In this document: positions 23,515 through 31,080 of the stretch, in pieces | Layout of the letters: every line of letters begins with the position of its first letter | How positions within the stretch are numbered: the stretch's first letter is position 1 | DNA from: Acidobacteriota bacterium | GTDB taxonomy: Bacteria > Acidobacteriota > G020349885 | DNA: 33,152 nt | Reading direction: 5' to 3' | NCBI GenBank assembly: GCA_020349885.1 | Contig: CP070701.1 | Coordinates: 1,571,594 to 1,604,745 of the forward strand | Made by a program: the position numbers and the translations under genes | Notes under the pieces: model-generated | Told to the model about the DNA's origin: nothing | Databases searched by the model: none | What the model saw: only the letters and a program-made list of their open reading frames with translations

Positions 23515-26500
23515 ATGAAAAGAATTATCATCGCGGCGTGCCTGATTTTGGCCGCCCTCCTGTTTGTTCTGTTCTTGCGCATTAAGGCAGGTCGCTGGCA
23601 CGAAAGCGACGGCTTTCGATGGGCCAAGCTTCCGTCCCCCGGCGACGCAGGCCCCGGATTCACAAGGCTGCCGTCCGCGCAAACGGGAATCACCTTCGTC
23701 AATCGCGTCACGGACGAACAAGCCGCCAGTAACGAGCTCCTTATAAATGGCTCGGGCGTGGCGGCTGGCGACATCGACGGCGACGGCCGTTGCGACCTCT
23801 ACTTCTGCCGCACAGACGGCGATAACGCCCTCTACCGCAACCTCGGCGGCTGGCGGTTCGAGGACATCACCGCCTCCGCCGGCGTCACCTGCCCCGAGCG
23901 GTTCTCCACGGGAGCCGTGTTCGCGGACGTGGACGGCGACGGCGACATGGATCTGCTGACCACGGCGCTGGGGGGCCCGAACGCGTGCTTTCGGAACGAC
24001 GGCAAGGGAAAGTTCCGGGAGGTGACGGAGGAGGCGGGGCTCCAGTCGAACCTGGGGAGCACGACGATGGCGCTTGCCGACGTGGACGGAGACGGCGACC
24101 TCGACCTCTACGTCGCGCGCTACTCCCGGCAGCGCGCCCAGACGCTGGTCACGCTTCTCTCCATAAAGGCCGGCCAGTGGGTGATGCCGGACGAGTTTCG
24201 GAAACGGTTCACGAACGTGGCGGGCAGGATTGTGGAATACGGAGAACCCGACGCTCTGTACCTCAATCGCGGCAACGGACAGTTTTATAATCCCGACGTC
24301 GTCGAGGTCAAAACTTTCCTCGACGAAGACGGGCGCCCCCTTTCCTCGCTGCCCCTCGATTGGGGACTCGCGGCCCAGTTCCGCGACATCGACGACGACG
24401 GCGATCCCGACCTTTACGTCTGCGGCGACTTCTGGACGCCCGACCGCATCTGGATGAACGACGGCGCGGGGCGCTTCCGGCCCATCGGGAAGCTGGCGCT
24501 GCGCAAGACGACCTTTTTTACGATGGTCGTGGATTTCGCCGACGTGGACCGCGACGGGGACCTGGACTTCTTTTTGACCGACATGCTCAGCCGCGAGCAC
24601 CAGCTCCGCAAGATGCAAATGGGGTCGATGAGTGCAGCGCCACCAATCCCCCTTGTGATCGGCGCAATCGACGACCGCCCCCAGGTGATGCAGAACGCGA
24701 TGTTCGTGAACCGGGGGGACGGCACGTACGCGGAAGTAGGTCAACTGAGCGACGTCCACTCCTCGGAATGGAGCTGGTCGATCGCGTTCCTTGATGTGGA
24801 TCTCGACGGGTGGGAAGACATTCTTGTGGGAAACGGGCACCTTCACGACGTTCAAGACTCAGATACCCACGAGTACATGAGGACTCTTCAGAATTTCCCG
24901 TACGAGGAGGTCCGCCGCACGTACCTGCTGATGTTTCCTCGTTTGGAAACGCCCAACATCGCCTTCCGCAACCGCGGGGACTTGACGTTCGAGGAGGTGG
25001 GACGGCAGTGGGGGTTCGACTCGCACGACATCTCGCACGGGATGGCGCTGGCCGACCTGGACGGCGACGGCGACCTGGACGTGGTCGTCAACCACCTGCG
25101 CGCCGAGGCGGGCATCTACCGGAACAACGCCCCGGCGCCGCGCGTGGCCGTCCGCCTCAAGGGAGATTCTCCTAACACGCTGGGGATCGGGGCGAAGATC
25201 CGGCTCCTGGGGGGCGCGGTGGCGGAGCAGAGCCATGAGGTGATCTGCGGGGGGATGTACCTGTCGGGGTCGGAGCCGCTGCGGGTGTTCGCGGCGGGAG
25301 ATGCTCAAGAGATGACGCTGGAAGTGTGGTGGCGGAGCGGGAAGCGGAGCGTGGTGGAGGGGGTCAGGGCGAACCGCCTGTACGAGATCGAGGAGTCGGG
25401 GGCGGAGGAATGGCAGCGGCCGCAGCCCGAGGAGATAGAGCCATGGTTCGAGGACGCGAGCGGGCGGCTGGGACACGTGCACGCGGAGGAGGAGTTTGAC
25501 GATTTCACGCGGCAATCGCTGCTGCCGAACCGGATGAGCCAGCTGGGGCCGGGGGTGGGGTGGACGGACGTGGACGGAGACGGAAACGAGGACCTTCTTA
25601 TTGCAAGCGGCCGGGGGGGAAAGTTAGCGATATATCGAAACGACGGGCGAGGAGGGTTTGAGATATTGGCGTGGGAAAAGACGACGCAGCGGGACCAGAC
25701 GACGGTGCTGGGATGGGCGCGGCCGGTGGGAGGAGCGGCGGTGCTGGTGGGGTTGTCGAGCTTCGAGGACGGGCGAAGCGACAGGGAGAGCGTGGCCCGG
25801 TACGACTTTGGTAGCACTCGAGCGATAGCGGGAGCGGGGCTGGAGGGGTACGGGTCGTCGGTGGGGCCGATGGCGATGGCGGACGTGGACGGCGACGGGG
25901 ACCTGGACCTGTTCGTGGGAGGCAGGACGATACCGGGAAGATATCCGGAGAGTGCGTCGTCGAGGCTCTTTCGCAACGAAGGGGGGCGGTTCGTGCCGGA
26001 CGAGGAGAACACTAAGGTGCTGCGCAACGTCGGGATGGTATCGGGCTCGGTGTTTAGTGACATCGACGGAGACGGCGACGCGGACTTGGTGCTGGCGGTG
26101 GAGTGGGGGCCCGTCAAGGTCTTCCTTAACGAGGGAGGGAACTATCAGGACGCGACGGAGGAGTTGGGCCTTTCTTCTTACACTGGCTGGTGGAACGGGG
26201 TGACTGCGGGGGACTTCGACAACGACGGGAGGATGGACATCGTGGCGACGAACTGGGGGCGGAACACGAAGTACGAGCACCACTATGACGAGGAGCACCC
26301 GCTGAGGATCTACTACGCGGACTTTGACCAAAACGGCTCGCTGGACGTGGTGGAGGCGCACTACGACAAGGCGATGGGGGTGGAGGTGCCGGAGCGCGGG
26401 TACTCGTGCACGAAGCGGTGCATGAGTTTTGTGGAGGAGGAGATGGGATCATACAAGGCGTTCGGGGGGGCGAGCATTGAAGAGTTATACGGCGAGCGGC

Positions 26501-27195
26501 TGAGGGGTGCGGGGGTGGTGGAAGCGACGGTGCTGGACACGATGGTGTTTATGAACCGAGGAGAGAGGTTCGAGGGGAAGGCGCTGCCGCTGGAGGCGCA
26601 GCTCGCGCCGGGGTTCGGGGTGAGCGTGGCGGACATGGACGGCGACGGGGCGGAGGACGTGTTCATGAGCCAGAATTTCTTCGCGACACAGGTGGAGACG
26701 CCGAGGATGGACGGGGGCCGGGGTCTGTGGCTGAGGGGCGACGGGAGAGGGGAGCTGACGCCGGTGCCCGGGCAGGAGAGCGGGGTGAGGGTGTACGGTG
26801 AGCAGAGGGGATGCGCGGTGGGGGATTTCGACCGGGACGGGAGGGTGGACCTGGTGGTGACGCAGAACGGGGCGGGGACGAAACTCTACCGAAACGTCAG
26901 GGCGAAGCCCGGATTGAGGGTGCGGCTGAGGGGAGGGGGGAAGAACCCGACGGGGGTGGGGGCAGTCATGCGATTGGAGTACGAGGGAGGAGAGAGGGGG
27001 CCGGCGCGGGAGGTGCACGCGGGGTCTGGGTACTGGTCGCAGGACGGGGCGGTGCAGGTGCTGGGGCAAGCGAGGGAGCCGAGGGGGATATGGGTGCGGT
27101 GGCCGGGGGGGAAAGAAGTGACGGCGGCCGTCCCGTCGGGGGCGAAAGAGATTTCCATGGACGTAGAGGAAGGCCGCCTCGAGGTGCTCCGCTGA
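23515..27195 (+). CDS. Giant exported FG-GAP/VCBS-repeat protein with two ASPIC/UnbV domains (CRTAC1-like)
   Basis: A 1226-residue protein with an N-terminal hydrophobic signal or anchor (residues 3-22). At least eight FG-GAP/VCBS blades carry calcium-binding DxDxDGxxD loops (for example GDIDGDGRCDLY near 86, DVDGDGDMDLL near 139, DVDGDGDLDLF near 795). An ASPIC/UnbV domain at about 543-632 ends the first half. A second set of blades and a second ASPIC/UnbV domain (about 1132-1220) form the second half. The fold should be one or two calcium-stabilised beta-propellers outside the cell, probably for adhesion or glycan binding; no enzyme motif is seen. Codon use changes abruptly near nt 25140, from C-ending to G-ending codons, at the start of the first ASPIC domain. 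Single-gene unit. Confidence 0.9.
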   Translation: MKRIIIAACLILAALLFVLFLRIKAGRWHESDGFRWAKLPSPGDAGPGFTRLPSAQTGITFVNRVTDEQAASNELLINGSGVAAGDIDGDGRCDLYFCRTDGDNALYRNLGGWRFEDITASAGVTCPERFSTGAVFADVDGDGDMDLLTTALGGPNACFRNDGKGKFREVTEEAGLQSNLGSTTMALADVDGDGDLDLYVARYSRQRAQTLVTLLSIKAGQWVMPDEFRKRFTNVAGRIVEYGEPDALYLNRGNGQFYNPDVVEVKTFLDEDGRPLSSLPLDWGLAAQFRDIDDDGDPDLYVCGDFWTPDRIWMNDGAGRFRPIGKLALRKTTFFTMVVDFADVDRDGDLDFFLTDMLSREHQLRKMQMGSMSAAPPIPLVIGAIDDRPQVMQNAMFVNRGDGTYAEVGQLSDVHSSEWSWSIAFLDVDLDGWEDILVGNGHLHDVQDSDTHEYMRTLQNFPYEEVRRTYLLMFPRLETPNIAFRNRGDLTFEEVGRQWGFDSHDISHGMALADLDGDGDLDVVVNHLRAEAGIYRNNAPAPRVAVRLKGDSPNTLGIGAKIRLLGGAVAEQSHEVICGGMYLSGSEPLRVFAAGDAQEMTLEVWWRSGKRSVVEGVRANRLYEIEESGAEEWQRPQPEEIEPWFEDASGRLGHVHAEEEFDDFTRQSLLPNRMSQLGPGVGWTDVDGDGNEDLLIASGRGGKLAIYRNDGRGGFEILAWEKTTQRDQTTVLGWARPVGGAAVLVGLSSFEDGRSDRESVARYDFGSTRAIAGAGLEGYGSSVGPMAMADVDGDGDLDLFVGGRTIPGRYPESASSRLFRNEGGRFVPDEENTKVLRNVGMVSGSVFSDIDGDGDADLVLAVEWGPVKVFLNEGGNYQDATEELGLSSYTGWWNGVTAGDFDNDGRMDIVATNWGRNTKYEHHYDEEHPLRIYYADFDQNGSLDVVEAHYDKAMGVEVPERGYSCTKRCMSFVEEEMGSYKAFGGASIEELYGERLRGAGVVEATVLDTMVFMNRGERFEGKALPLEAQLAPGFGVSVADMDGDGAEDVFMSQNFFATQVETPRMDGGRGLWLRGDGRGELTPVPGQESGVRVYGEQRGCAVGDFDRDGRVDLVVTQNGAGTKLYRNVRAKPGLRVRLRGGGKNPTGVGAVMRLEYEGGERGPAREVHAGSGYWSQDGAVQVLGQAREPRGIWVRWPGGKEVTAAVPSGAKEISMDVEEGRLEVLR
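26930..26962 (+). other. G-quadruplex-prone motif inside the ASPIC gene
   Basis: Four G-runs of four to six bases (26930-26933, 26935-26940, 26952-26956, 26958-26962) with loops of 1, 11 and 1 nt on the coding strand. It is part of the generally G-rich 3' half of this gene and may be a by-product of that bias. Confidence 0.45.
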
Positions 27196-27298
27196 CGCCG
27201 CCGCGTCCTTTTGAGCTTCCGAGCCCGGGCTTCCGTTTCGGCGGATTAATCCCCTGTTTCCATGTTTCTATGCCGGGATTGGAGAAGGCGCACTGTCC

Positions 27299-27327
27299 TT
27301 GACTAGCCGGGGGCCTTACAGTATAAA
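27299..27327 (+). promoter_or_regulatory. Promoter of the DUF4388-PilZ operon
   Basis: TTGACT (27299-27304), a 17-nt spacer and TATAAA (27322-27327): five of six matches in both boxes, the strongest promoter in the window. The expected start point is only about 4-6 nt before ATG 27339, and there is no Shine-Dalgarno, so the transcript would be almost leaderless. Confidence 0.7.
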
Positions 27328-27338
27328 CTAAGATAGTT

Positions 27339-28073
27339 ATGCCCGCCAAAGCCAACGTCAAACCGTCCAGAGGGTCTCTGGAAGACAAGCCGTTTCCAAT
27401 TCTGCTCTGTGAGCTCTACCGCGGCCGCTCTTCGGGCACCGTGGTTCTTCGGCGCGACGAGACGGTCAAGGAGATTTACTTCGAGAAGGGCCATGTGAAA
27501 TTCGCAACCTCGAACGATCCGGACGAGCGTTTCGGCCAGATTCTATGCCGCACCGGGAAGCTCACCATCGGGCAGCTCGAATACGCGCTGGAGTCGGCCA
27601 AGAAGCAGGAGGGGCGTTTGGGAAAAGTCTTGGTCGAGGCGGGTTTTTTGAAGCCGCCGGATTTGTTCCAGGCCTTGCGCGAACAGATTAAGGAGATTGT
27701 CGTCGGAGCCTTCCCTTGGGCTTCGGGAACGTTTGAAGTGACCAAAGGAAACCCTCGCGCGGGCGAGGCCGTCAAGCTTTCGATGGACGTAGGCGAGCTC
27801 ATTCGCCAGGGCATGCGCCGCATTTCCGATCCCATGCTTCTGATGCGCGGCATCGGCTCCATGGACACGGTGCTCACGATGAGGCGGGACGCCATGACGG
27901 CCGTGAAGGAGTTTCGTCCCGGAAGCAAGGAGCAGCGCATCCTGCAAATGGCCAAGGGCGGCGTTCGCCTGCGCGACATGTGCAACACGCTCCCCTACCC
28001 GGCGGTCGAAACCTGTCAGCTCGTATACGGCCTTCTCGTGTTCGGCGTTTTGGAAAAGAAGGAAACGCTATGA
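27339..28073 (+). CDS. DUF4388 (PATAN-type) domain protein
   Basis: The 244-residue protein starts with a DUF4388/PATAN-like domain (about 12-100): PFPILLCELYRGRSSGTVVLRR, KEIYFEKGHVKFATSNDPDERFGQILCRTGKLTIGQL. A segment resembling the N-terminal domain of type II/IV secretion ATPases follows (GRLGKVLVEAGFLKPPDLFQALREQIKEIV), then a helical C-terminus. DUF4388 proteins are common in multi-domain signalling proteins and some bind response regulators or affect gliding and pili. No signal peptide is visible; it is cytoplasmic. The stop codon overlaps the PilZ start as ATGA, so the two are translationally coupled and probably work together. Family fairly sure; function inferred only from context. 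Confidence 0.82.
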   Translation: MPAKANVKPSRGSLEDKPFPILLCELYRGRSSGTVVLRRDETVKEIYFEKGHVKFATSNDPDERFGQILCRTGKLTIGQLEYALESAKKQEGRLGKVLVEAGFLKPPDLFQALREQIKEIVVGAFPWASGTFEVTKGNPRAGEAVKLSMDVGELIRQGMRRISDPMLLMRGIGSMDTVLTMRRDAMTAVKEFRPGSKEQRILQMAKGGVRLRDMCNTLPYPAVETCQLVYGLLVFGVLEKKETL

Positions 28074-28417
28074 AGGAGCGCCGCGAGCATCCGCGGTTCC
28101 CTGCGAGGCTTCCGGTAAAAACCACCGGGCCCGAGGGGGAGTTCGAACTGGTGACGGGAGACGTGAGCCTCGGCGGCATTAAATGCCATACCTCGCACCA
28201 CATCCCTGAGATGACGCGCATGGCGTTGAGGATTGAGCTTCCCCTCGAGGAAGGCTCGGAATGGATTACCCCGAAAGGCGTCGTGGTGCGCATCGAGCCG
28301 TCGGAGCCCGTTCCCGGCCACAGCGATTACCGCGTGGCGCTCTTTTTCCTGGAGTTAAGTGACGCCGACCGCGCCAAGCTCTCGCGCTACCTCGACCGCC
28401 ACCACATCATGAAGTAA
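28070..28417 (+). CDS. Single-domain PilZ protein, coupled to the DUF4388 gene
   Basis: The 115-residue protein has PilZ signatures RREHPR (RxxxR) at residues 4-9 and DVSLGG near 31-36. Start ATG 28070 overlaps the upstream TGA and has AAGGA 7 nt before it; an upstream in-frame ATG (27980) would only add residues out of the PilZ fold. It should bind c-di-GMP in the cytoplasm. It is paralogous to the PilZ gene at 9901-10263 (shared KERRxHPR, GPEG, LVTG, SLGG and SEW.T motifs). The coupled DUF4388 partner suggests the pair reads a second-messenger signal and relays it to motility or surface structures. Confidence 0.9.
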   Translation: MKERREHPRFPARLPVKTTGPEGEFELVTGDVSLGGIKCHTSHHIPEMTRMALRIELPLEEGSEWITPKGVVVRIEPSEPVPGHSDYRVALFFLELSDADRAKLSRYLDRHHIMK

Positions 28418-28442
28418 CCTTCGATAAAGCCATCCGAATTGA

Positions 28443-28523
28443 GTTCGGAAAGTGCTGCAGGTGCCGCAGGTGCGGAAGATTTGAACCCCTATGCACTTAC
28501 CGTACTTTCTGCACCTTCTGCAC
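28443..28523. repeat. Inverted pair of degenerate 9-nt tandem arrays (array E)
   Basis: Four consecutive nonamers on the plus strand (28443-28478) fit GTKCNGMAR. After nine bases, four more in the opposite sense (28488-28523) fit NTTCTGCAC in the last two units, with two more degenerate ones. The two 36-nt arms could pair into an imperfect hairpin. It sits between the convergent PilZ and pyrE genes. Confidence 0.7.
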
Positions 28524-28599
28524 GCTTTTAACCATCCACTACGGATGCGCCCACGGAAACGGCGTATATAGAAAACTTTTTCAGTGGTTTCACAAAACC

Positions 28600-29226
28600 T
28601 TAGCGCAGGCGCCTGCTTCCGGGACTCGTGATGGGAACGCCTTCGCGGCAGAGGGGGCAGCGCGTCGGCTCGTAGGTGGGAAGCCGCAACGAAATGAGCG
28701 CGTGAAAGGGTGCGCGTCCCTTGATCTCGAGCGAGGACGCACCGCGCCGCACCAGCGCCGCGATGCCCGCGATGCGCCCGCCCTGGGCGCGAACGGCCTG
28801 TATTACCTCCTGCGTGGATTTTCCCGTGGTGACGACGTCCTCGGCCACGAGAACGCGCGCCCCGCGCGGAACCGAAAACCCGCGGCGGAACACCATGCGC
28901 CCCTCTTTGCGCTCGGCGAAGACGGATTCCGCCTTCAGCGCGCGTGCGAGCTCGTACCCGACAACGATGCCGCCCACGGCGGGGGCGGCCACGATTTCGA
29001 CGCCCGCTCCGGGCTTCTTGAACGGGGCGGCGAGCGCCTTCGCGAGGCGGGCGGCGACCGACGGCTTTCGCAACACGAGGGCGCACTGCACGTACTGGCC
29101 GCTGTGAAGGCCGCTTGAGAGCAAAAAATGGCCCGTAAGAAGTGCGCCTTCGCGCACGAAAATGCGCAGAAAGGCCCGTTCACGAGGAGCGGCGGGGGCA
29201 TCGAGGCGTTTTTTCGGCATGGTCAT
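28600..29226 (-). CDS. pyrE: Orotate phosphoribosyltransferase
   Basis: A type I phosphoribosyltransferase: VLVAEDVVTTGKST (125-138) is the PRPP-binding motif. LSSGLHSGQYVQC (36-48), the APAVGGIVVGYELA segment and the FAERKEGRMVFRRGF flexible loop complete the family pattern. It converts orotate and PRPP to OMP in de novo pyrimidine synthesis in the cytoplasm. The C-terminal CPLC pair (CPLCREGVPITSPGSR) is seen in a subgroup of PyrE proteins. No other pyrimidine gene is nearby. ATG 29226 is used; an in-frame ATG two codons downstream is equally possible because no clear Shine-Dalgarno is visible. A hairpin (29244-29260) lies in the leader just upstream. Convergent with the PilZ gene. Confidence 0.95.
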   Translation of the reverse strand: MTMPKKRLDAPAAPRERAFLRIFVREGALLTGHFLLSSGLHSGQYVQCALVLRKPSVAARLAKALAAPFKKPGAGVEIVAAPAVGGIVVGYELARALKAESVFAERKEGRMVFRRGFSVPRGARVLVAEDVVTTGKSTQEVIQAVRAQGGRIAGIAALVRRGASSLEIKGRAPFHALISLRLPTYEPTRCPLCREGVPITSPGSRRLR

Positions 29227-29243
29227 CGCACGGTTTCCAAAGC

Positions 29244-29260
29244 CACGACAGCGCGTCGTG
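29244..29260 (-). promoter_or_regulatory. Hairpin in the pyrE leader
   Basis: CACGAC-AGCGC-GTCGTG, a perfect 6-bp stem, is 18 nt before the pyrE start. pyrE is attenuated in E. coli, but there is no U-run here, so a regulatory role is only possible. Confidence 0.3.
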
Positions 29261-29288
29261 CGTTTATCGTCTTGTCCTAGAGGCCCAC

Positions 29289-29318
29289 ACTATAGCACGA
29301 ATCCTTGCCGAAAGTCGA
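29289..29318 (-). promoter_or_regulatory. Promoter of pyrE
   Basis: On the minus strand, TCGACT (complement of 29313-29318) and TATAGT (complement of 29289-29294), 18 nt apart. The leader would be about 55-60 nt and contain the hairpin at 29244-29260. Confidence 0.5.
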
Positions 29319-29436
29319 AAGGGATGTCGAGCCCCCGACCCCGCGATATGGAGGTGAGGAAACGGTAAGGCAGGCGCTTGTTTCTATGTCAGGATTGGGG
29401 TTTTTCGGTAGGATTCATGTGACGCGATTCGCGTCC

Positions 29437-29466
29437 TTGACTCCCCCGCCGTCCCTCGGCTAACGT
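29437..29466 (+). promoter_or_regulatory. Promoter of comM, apparently leaderless
   Basis: TTGACT (29437-29442), 18-nt spacer, TAACGT (29461-29466). Seven bases after the -10 end is the A of ATG 29473, so transcription should start at the start codon. No Shine-Dalgarno is seen. The -10 is a weak match. Confidence 0.45.
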
Positions 29467-29472
29467 GGACGG

Positions 29473-31041
29473 ATGCTCTCCCGCGTTCGGAGCGCCGCGA
29501 CGTTCGGTGTGGACGCCTACCTGGTCGAGGTCGAGGTGGACCTTGTGCCCGGGATGCAGACCTTCACGGTGGTGGGGCTTCCCGACGCCGCGGTGAAGGA
29601 AAGCCGCGACCGCGTGGAGGCCGCCATCAAGAACTCCGGCTACCATTTCCCCACCGGAAAGCGCGTCACGGCGAACCTTGCGCCGGCGGATATCAAAAAG
29701 GAGGGCACGGCGTTCGACTTGCCCATTGCGCTGGGGGTCATGGCTTCGTCTGGCCAGGTGCCGCAGGGCGTTTTGGAGAAAAAAATTTTTCTCGGGGAGC
29801 TTTCGCTGGACGGCACGGTGCGCCCGGTCCGGGGGGCGCTTTCGATGGCGCTCGCGGCGCGCGGGGAGGGCACCGGGGGGATGTTCGTTCCGCGCGACAA
29901 CGCGCGGGAGGCGGCGCTGGTCGAGGAATCTCCGGTCTACGGCGTCTCGTCGCTCGCGGAGGCGGTGACGGCGCTCACGGGGGAGCGGCCGCTGGAGGCG
30001 GTGCAGGCGGACCGCGAGGCGCTCTTTCAAAAAGAGTCGACCTACGCGGAAAATTTCCACGACGTGAAGGGCCAGGAGCACGCGAAGCGCGCCCTGGAGG
30101 TGGCGGCGGCGGGTGGCCACAACGTTTTGCTCATCGGCCCGCCCGGGAGCGGCAAAACGATGCTCGCGCGGCGGCTGCCGTCCATTCTTCCTCCGATGAC
30201 GTTCGACGAGGCGCTCGAGACGACCAAAATTTTCAGCGTCTCCGGGCAGCTCGGCAAGCGCTCGCTTGTGGCGACGCGGCCCTTTCGCGCGCCGCACCAC
30301 ACCGTTTCCTACGCCGGCCTCATCGGAGGCGGCACGATTCCCGTGCCCGGCGAGGTGAGCCTCGCGCACCACGGCGTTCTCTATCTCGACGAGCTTCCCG
30401 AGTTTCACCGCGACGTCCTGGAGATGCTCCGCCAGCCGCTCGAGGACCGCGAGGTCACGATCTCGCGCGTCGCCCGCACCGTGACCTTCCCGTCGTCCTT
30501 CATGCTGGTCGCCTCGATGAACCCCTGCCCCTGCGGGTTCTACAACTCGAACGTCAAGGACTGCGCCTGCGCGCCGCACCAGATCCGCCGGTATCTGTCC
30601 AGGATCTCGGGGCCGCTCCTCGACCGCGTCGACATCCACCTCGACGTTCCGGCAGTTCCGTACAAGGACCTCGCCGAGCGCTCCGCCGGCGAGTCTTCCT
30701 CCGTCATCGCCGCGCGCGTGGCGCGGGCGCGGGAGCGCCAGCTCGTGCGCTTCGCCGGAAAAGACTCCGCCGAGTCGAGCCCCGATGCCCCGGGCCGCCT
30801 CTTCTTTAACGCACACATGGGGCGGCGCGACGTGGAAACGTTTTGCCCGCTTACGCAGGAGTGCCGGAAGCTCCTCGAGGCGGGGATGAAGAAGTACGGC
30901 CTCTCGGCGCGCGCCTACGACCGCATTCTCAAGATGGCGCGAACCGTGGCCGACCTGGCGGACGTGGAAGAAATCGAGCCGGCCCATATCTCCGAGGCCC
31001 TCCACTACCGCACGCTTGAGCTGTGGGGATTCCATTTGTGA
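29473..31041 (+). CDS. comM: YifB/ComM-family Mg-chelatase-like AAA+ ATPase
   Basis: The 522-residue protein has the three-part ComM layout. The N-terminal Lon-protease-like (ChlI) domain includes LPDAAVKESRDRVEAAIKNSG and ADIKKEGTAFDLPIALG. A Mg-chelatase AAA+ module has Walker A GPPGSGKT (222-229), Walker B LYLDELPEF (D306, E307) and FRAPHHTVSYAGLIGGG. The Cys-rich NPCPCGFYNSNVKDCACAP insert and a C-terminal helical domain (SARAYDRILKMARTVADLA) follow. ComM is a hexameric branch-migration helicase that helps integrate incoming DNA during natural transformation. No other competence gene is nearby. Full length, typical for the family. The next gene starts 39 nt downstream and may be co-transcribed. 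Confidence 0.96.
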   Translation: MLSRVRSAATFGVDAYLVEVEVDLVPGMQTFTVVGLPDAAVKESRDRVEAAIKNSGYHFPTGKRVTANLAPADIKKEGTAFDLPIALGVMASSGQVPQGVLEKKIFLGELSLDGTVRPVRGALSMALAARGEGTGGMFVPRDNAREAALVEESPVYGVSSLAEAVTALTGERPLEAVQADREALFQKESTYAENFHDVKGQEHAKRALEVAAAGGHNVLLIGPPGSGKTMLARRLPSILPPMTFDEALETTKIFSVSGQLGKRSLVATRPFRAPHHTVSYAGLIGGGTIPVPGEVSLAHHGVLYLDELPEFHRDVLEMLRQPLEDREVTISRVARTVTFPSSFMLVASMNPCPCGFYNSNVKDCACAPHQIRRYLSRISGPLLDRVDIHLDVPAVPYKDLAERSAGESSSVIAARVARARERQLVRFAGKDSAESSPDAPGRLFFNAHMGRRDVETFCPLTQECRKLLEAGMKKYGLSARAYDRILKMARTVADLADVEEIEPAHISEALHYRTLELWGFHL

Positions 31042-31080
31042 GCTAAACCGCTTCTCTGATAACCTGGAGCGCGGCATAAG

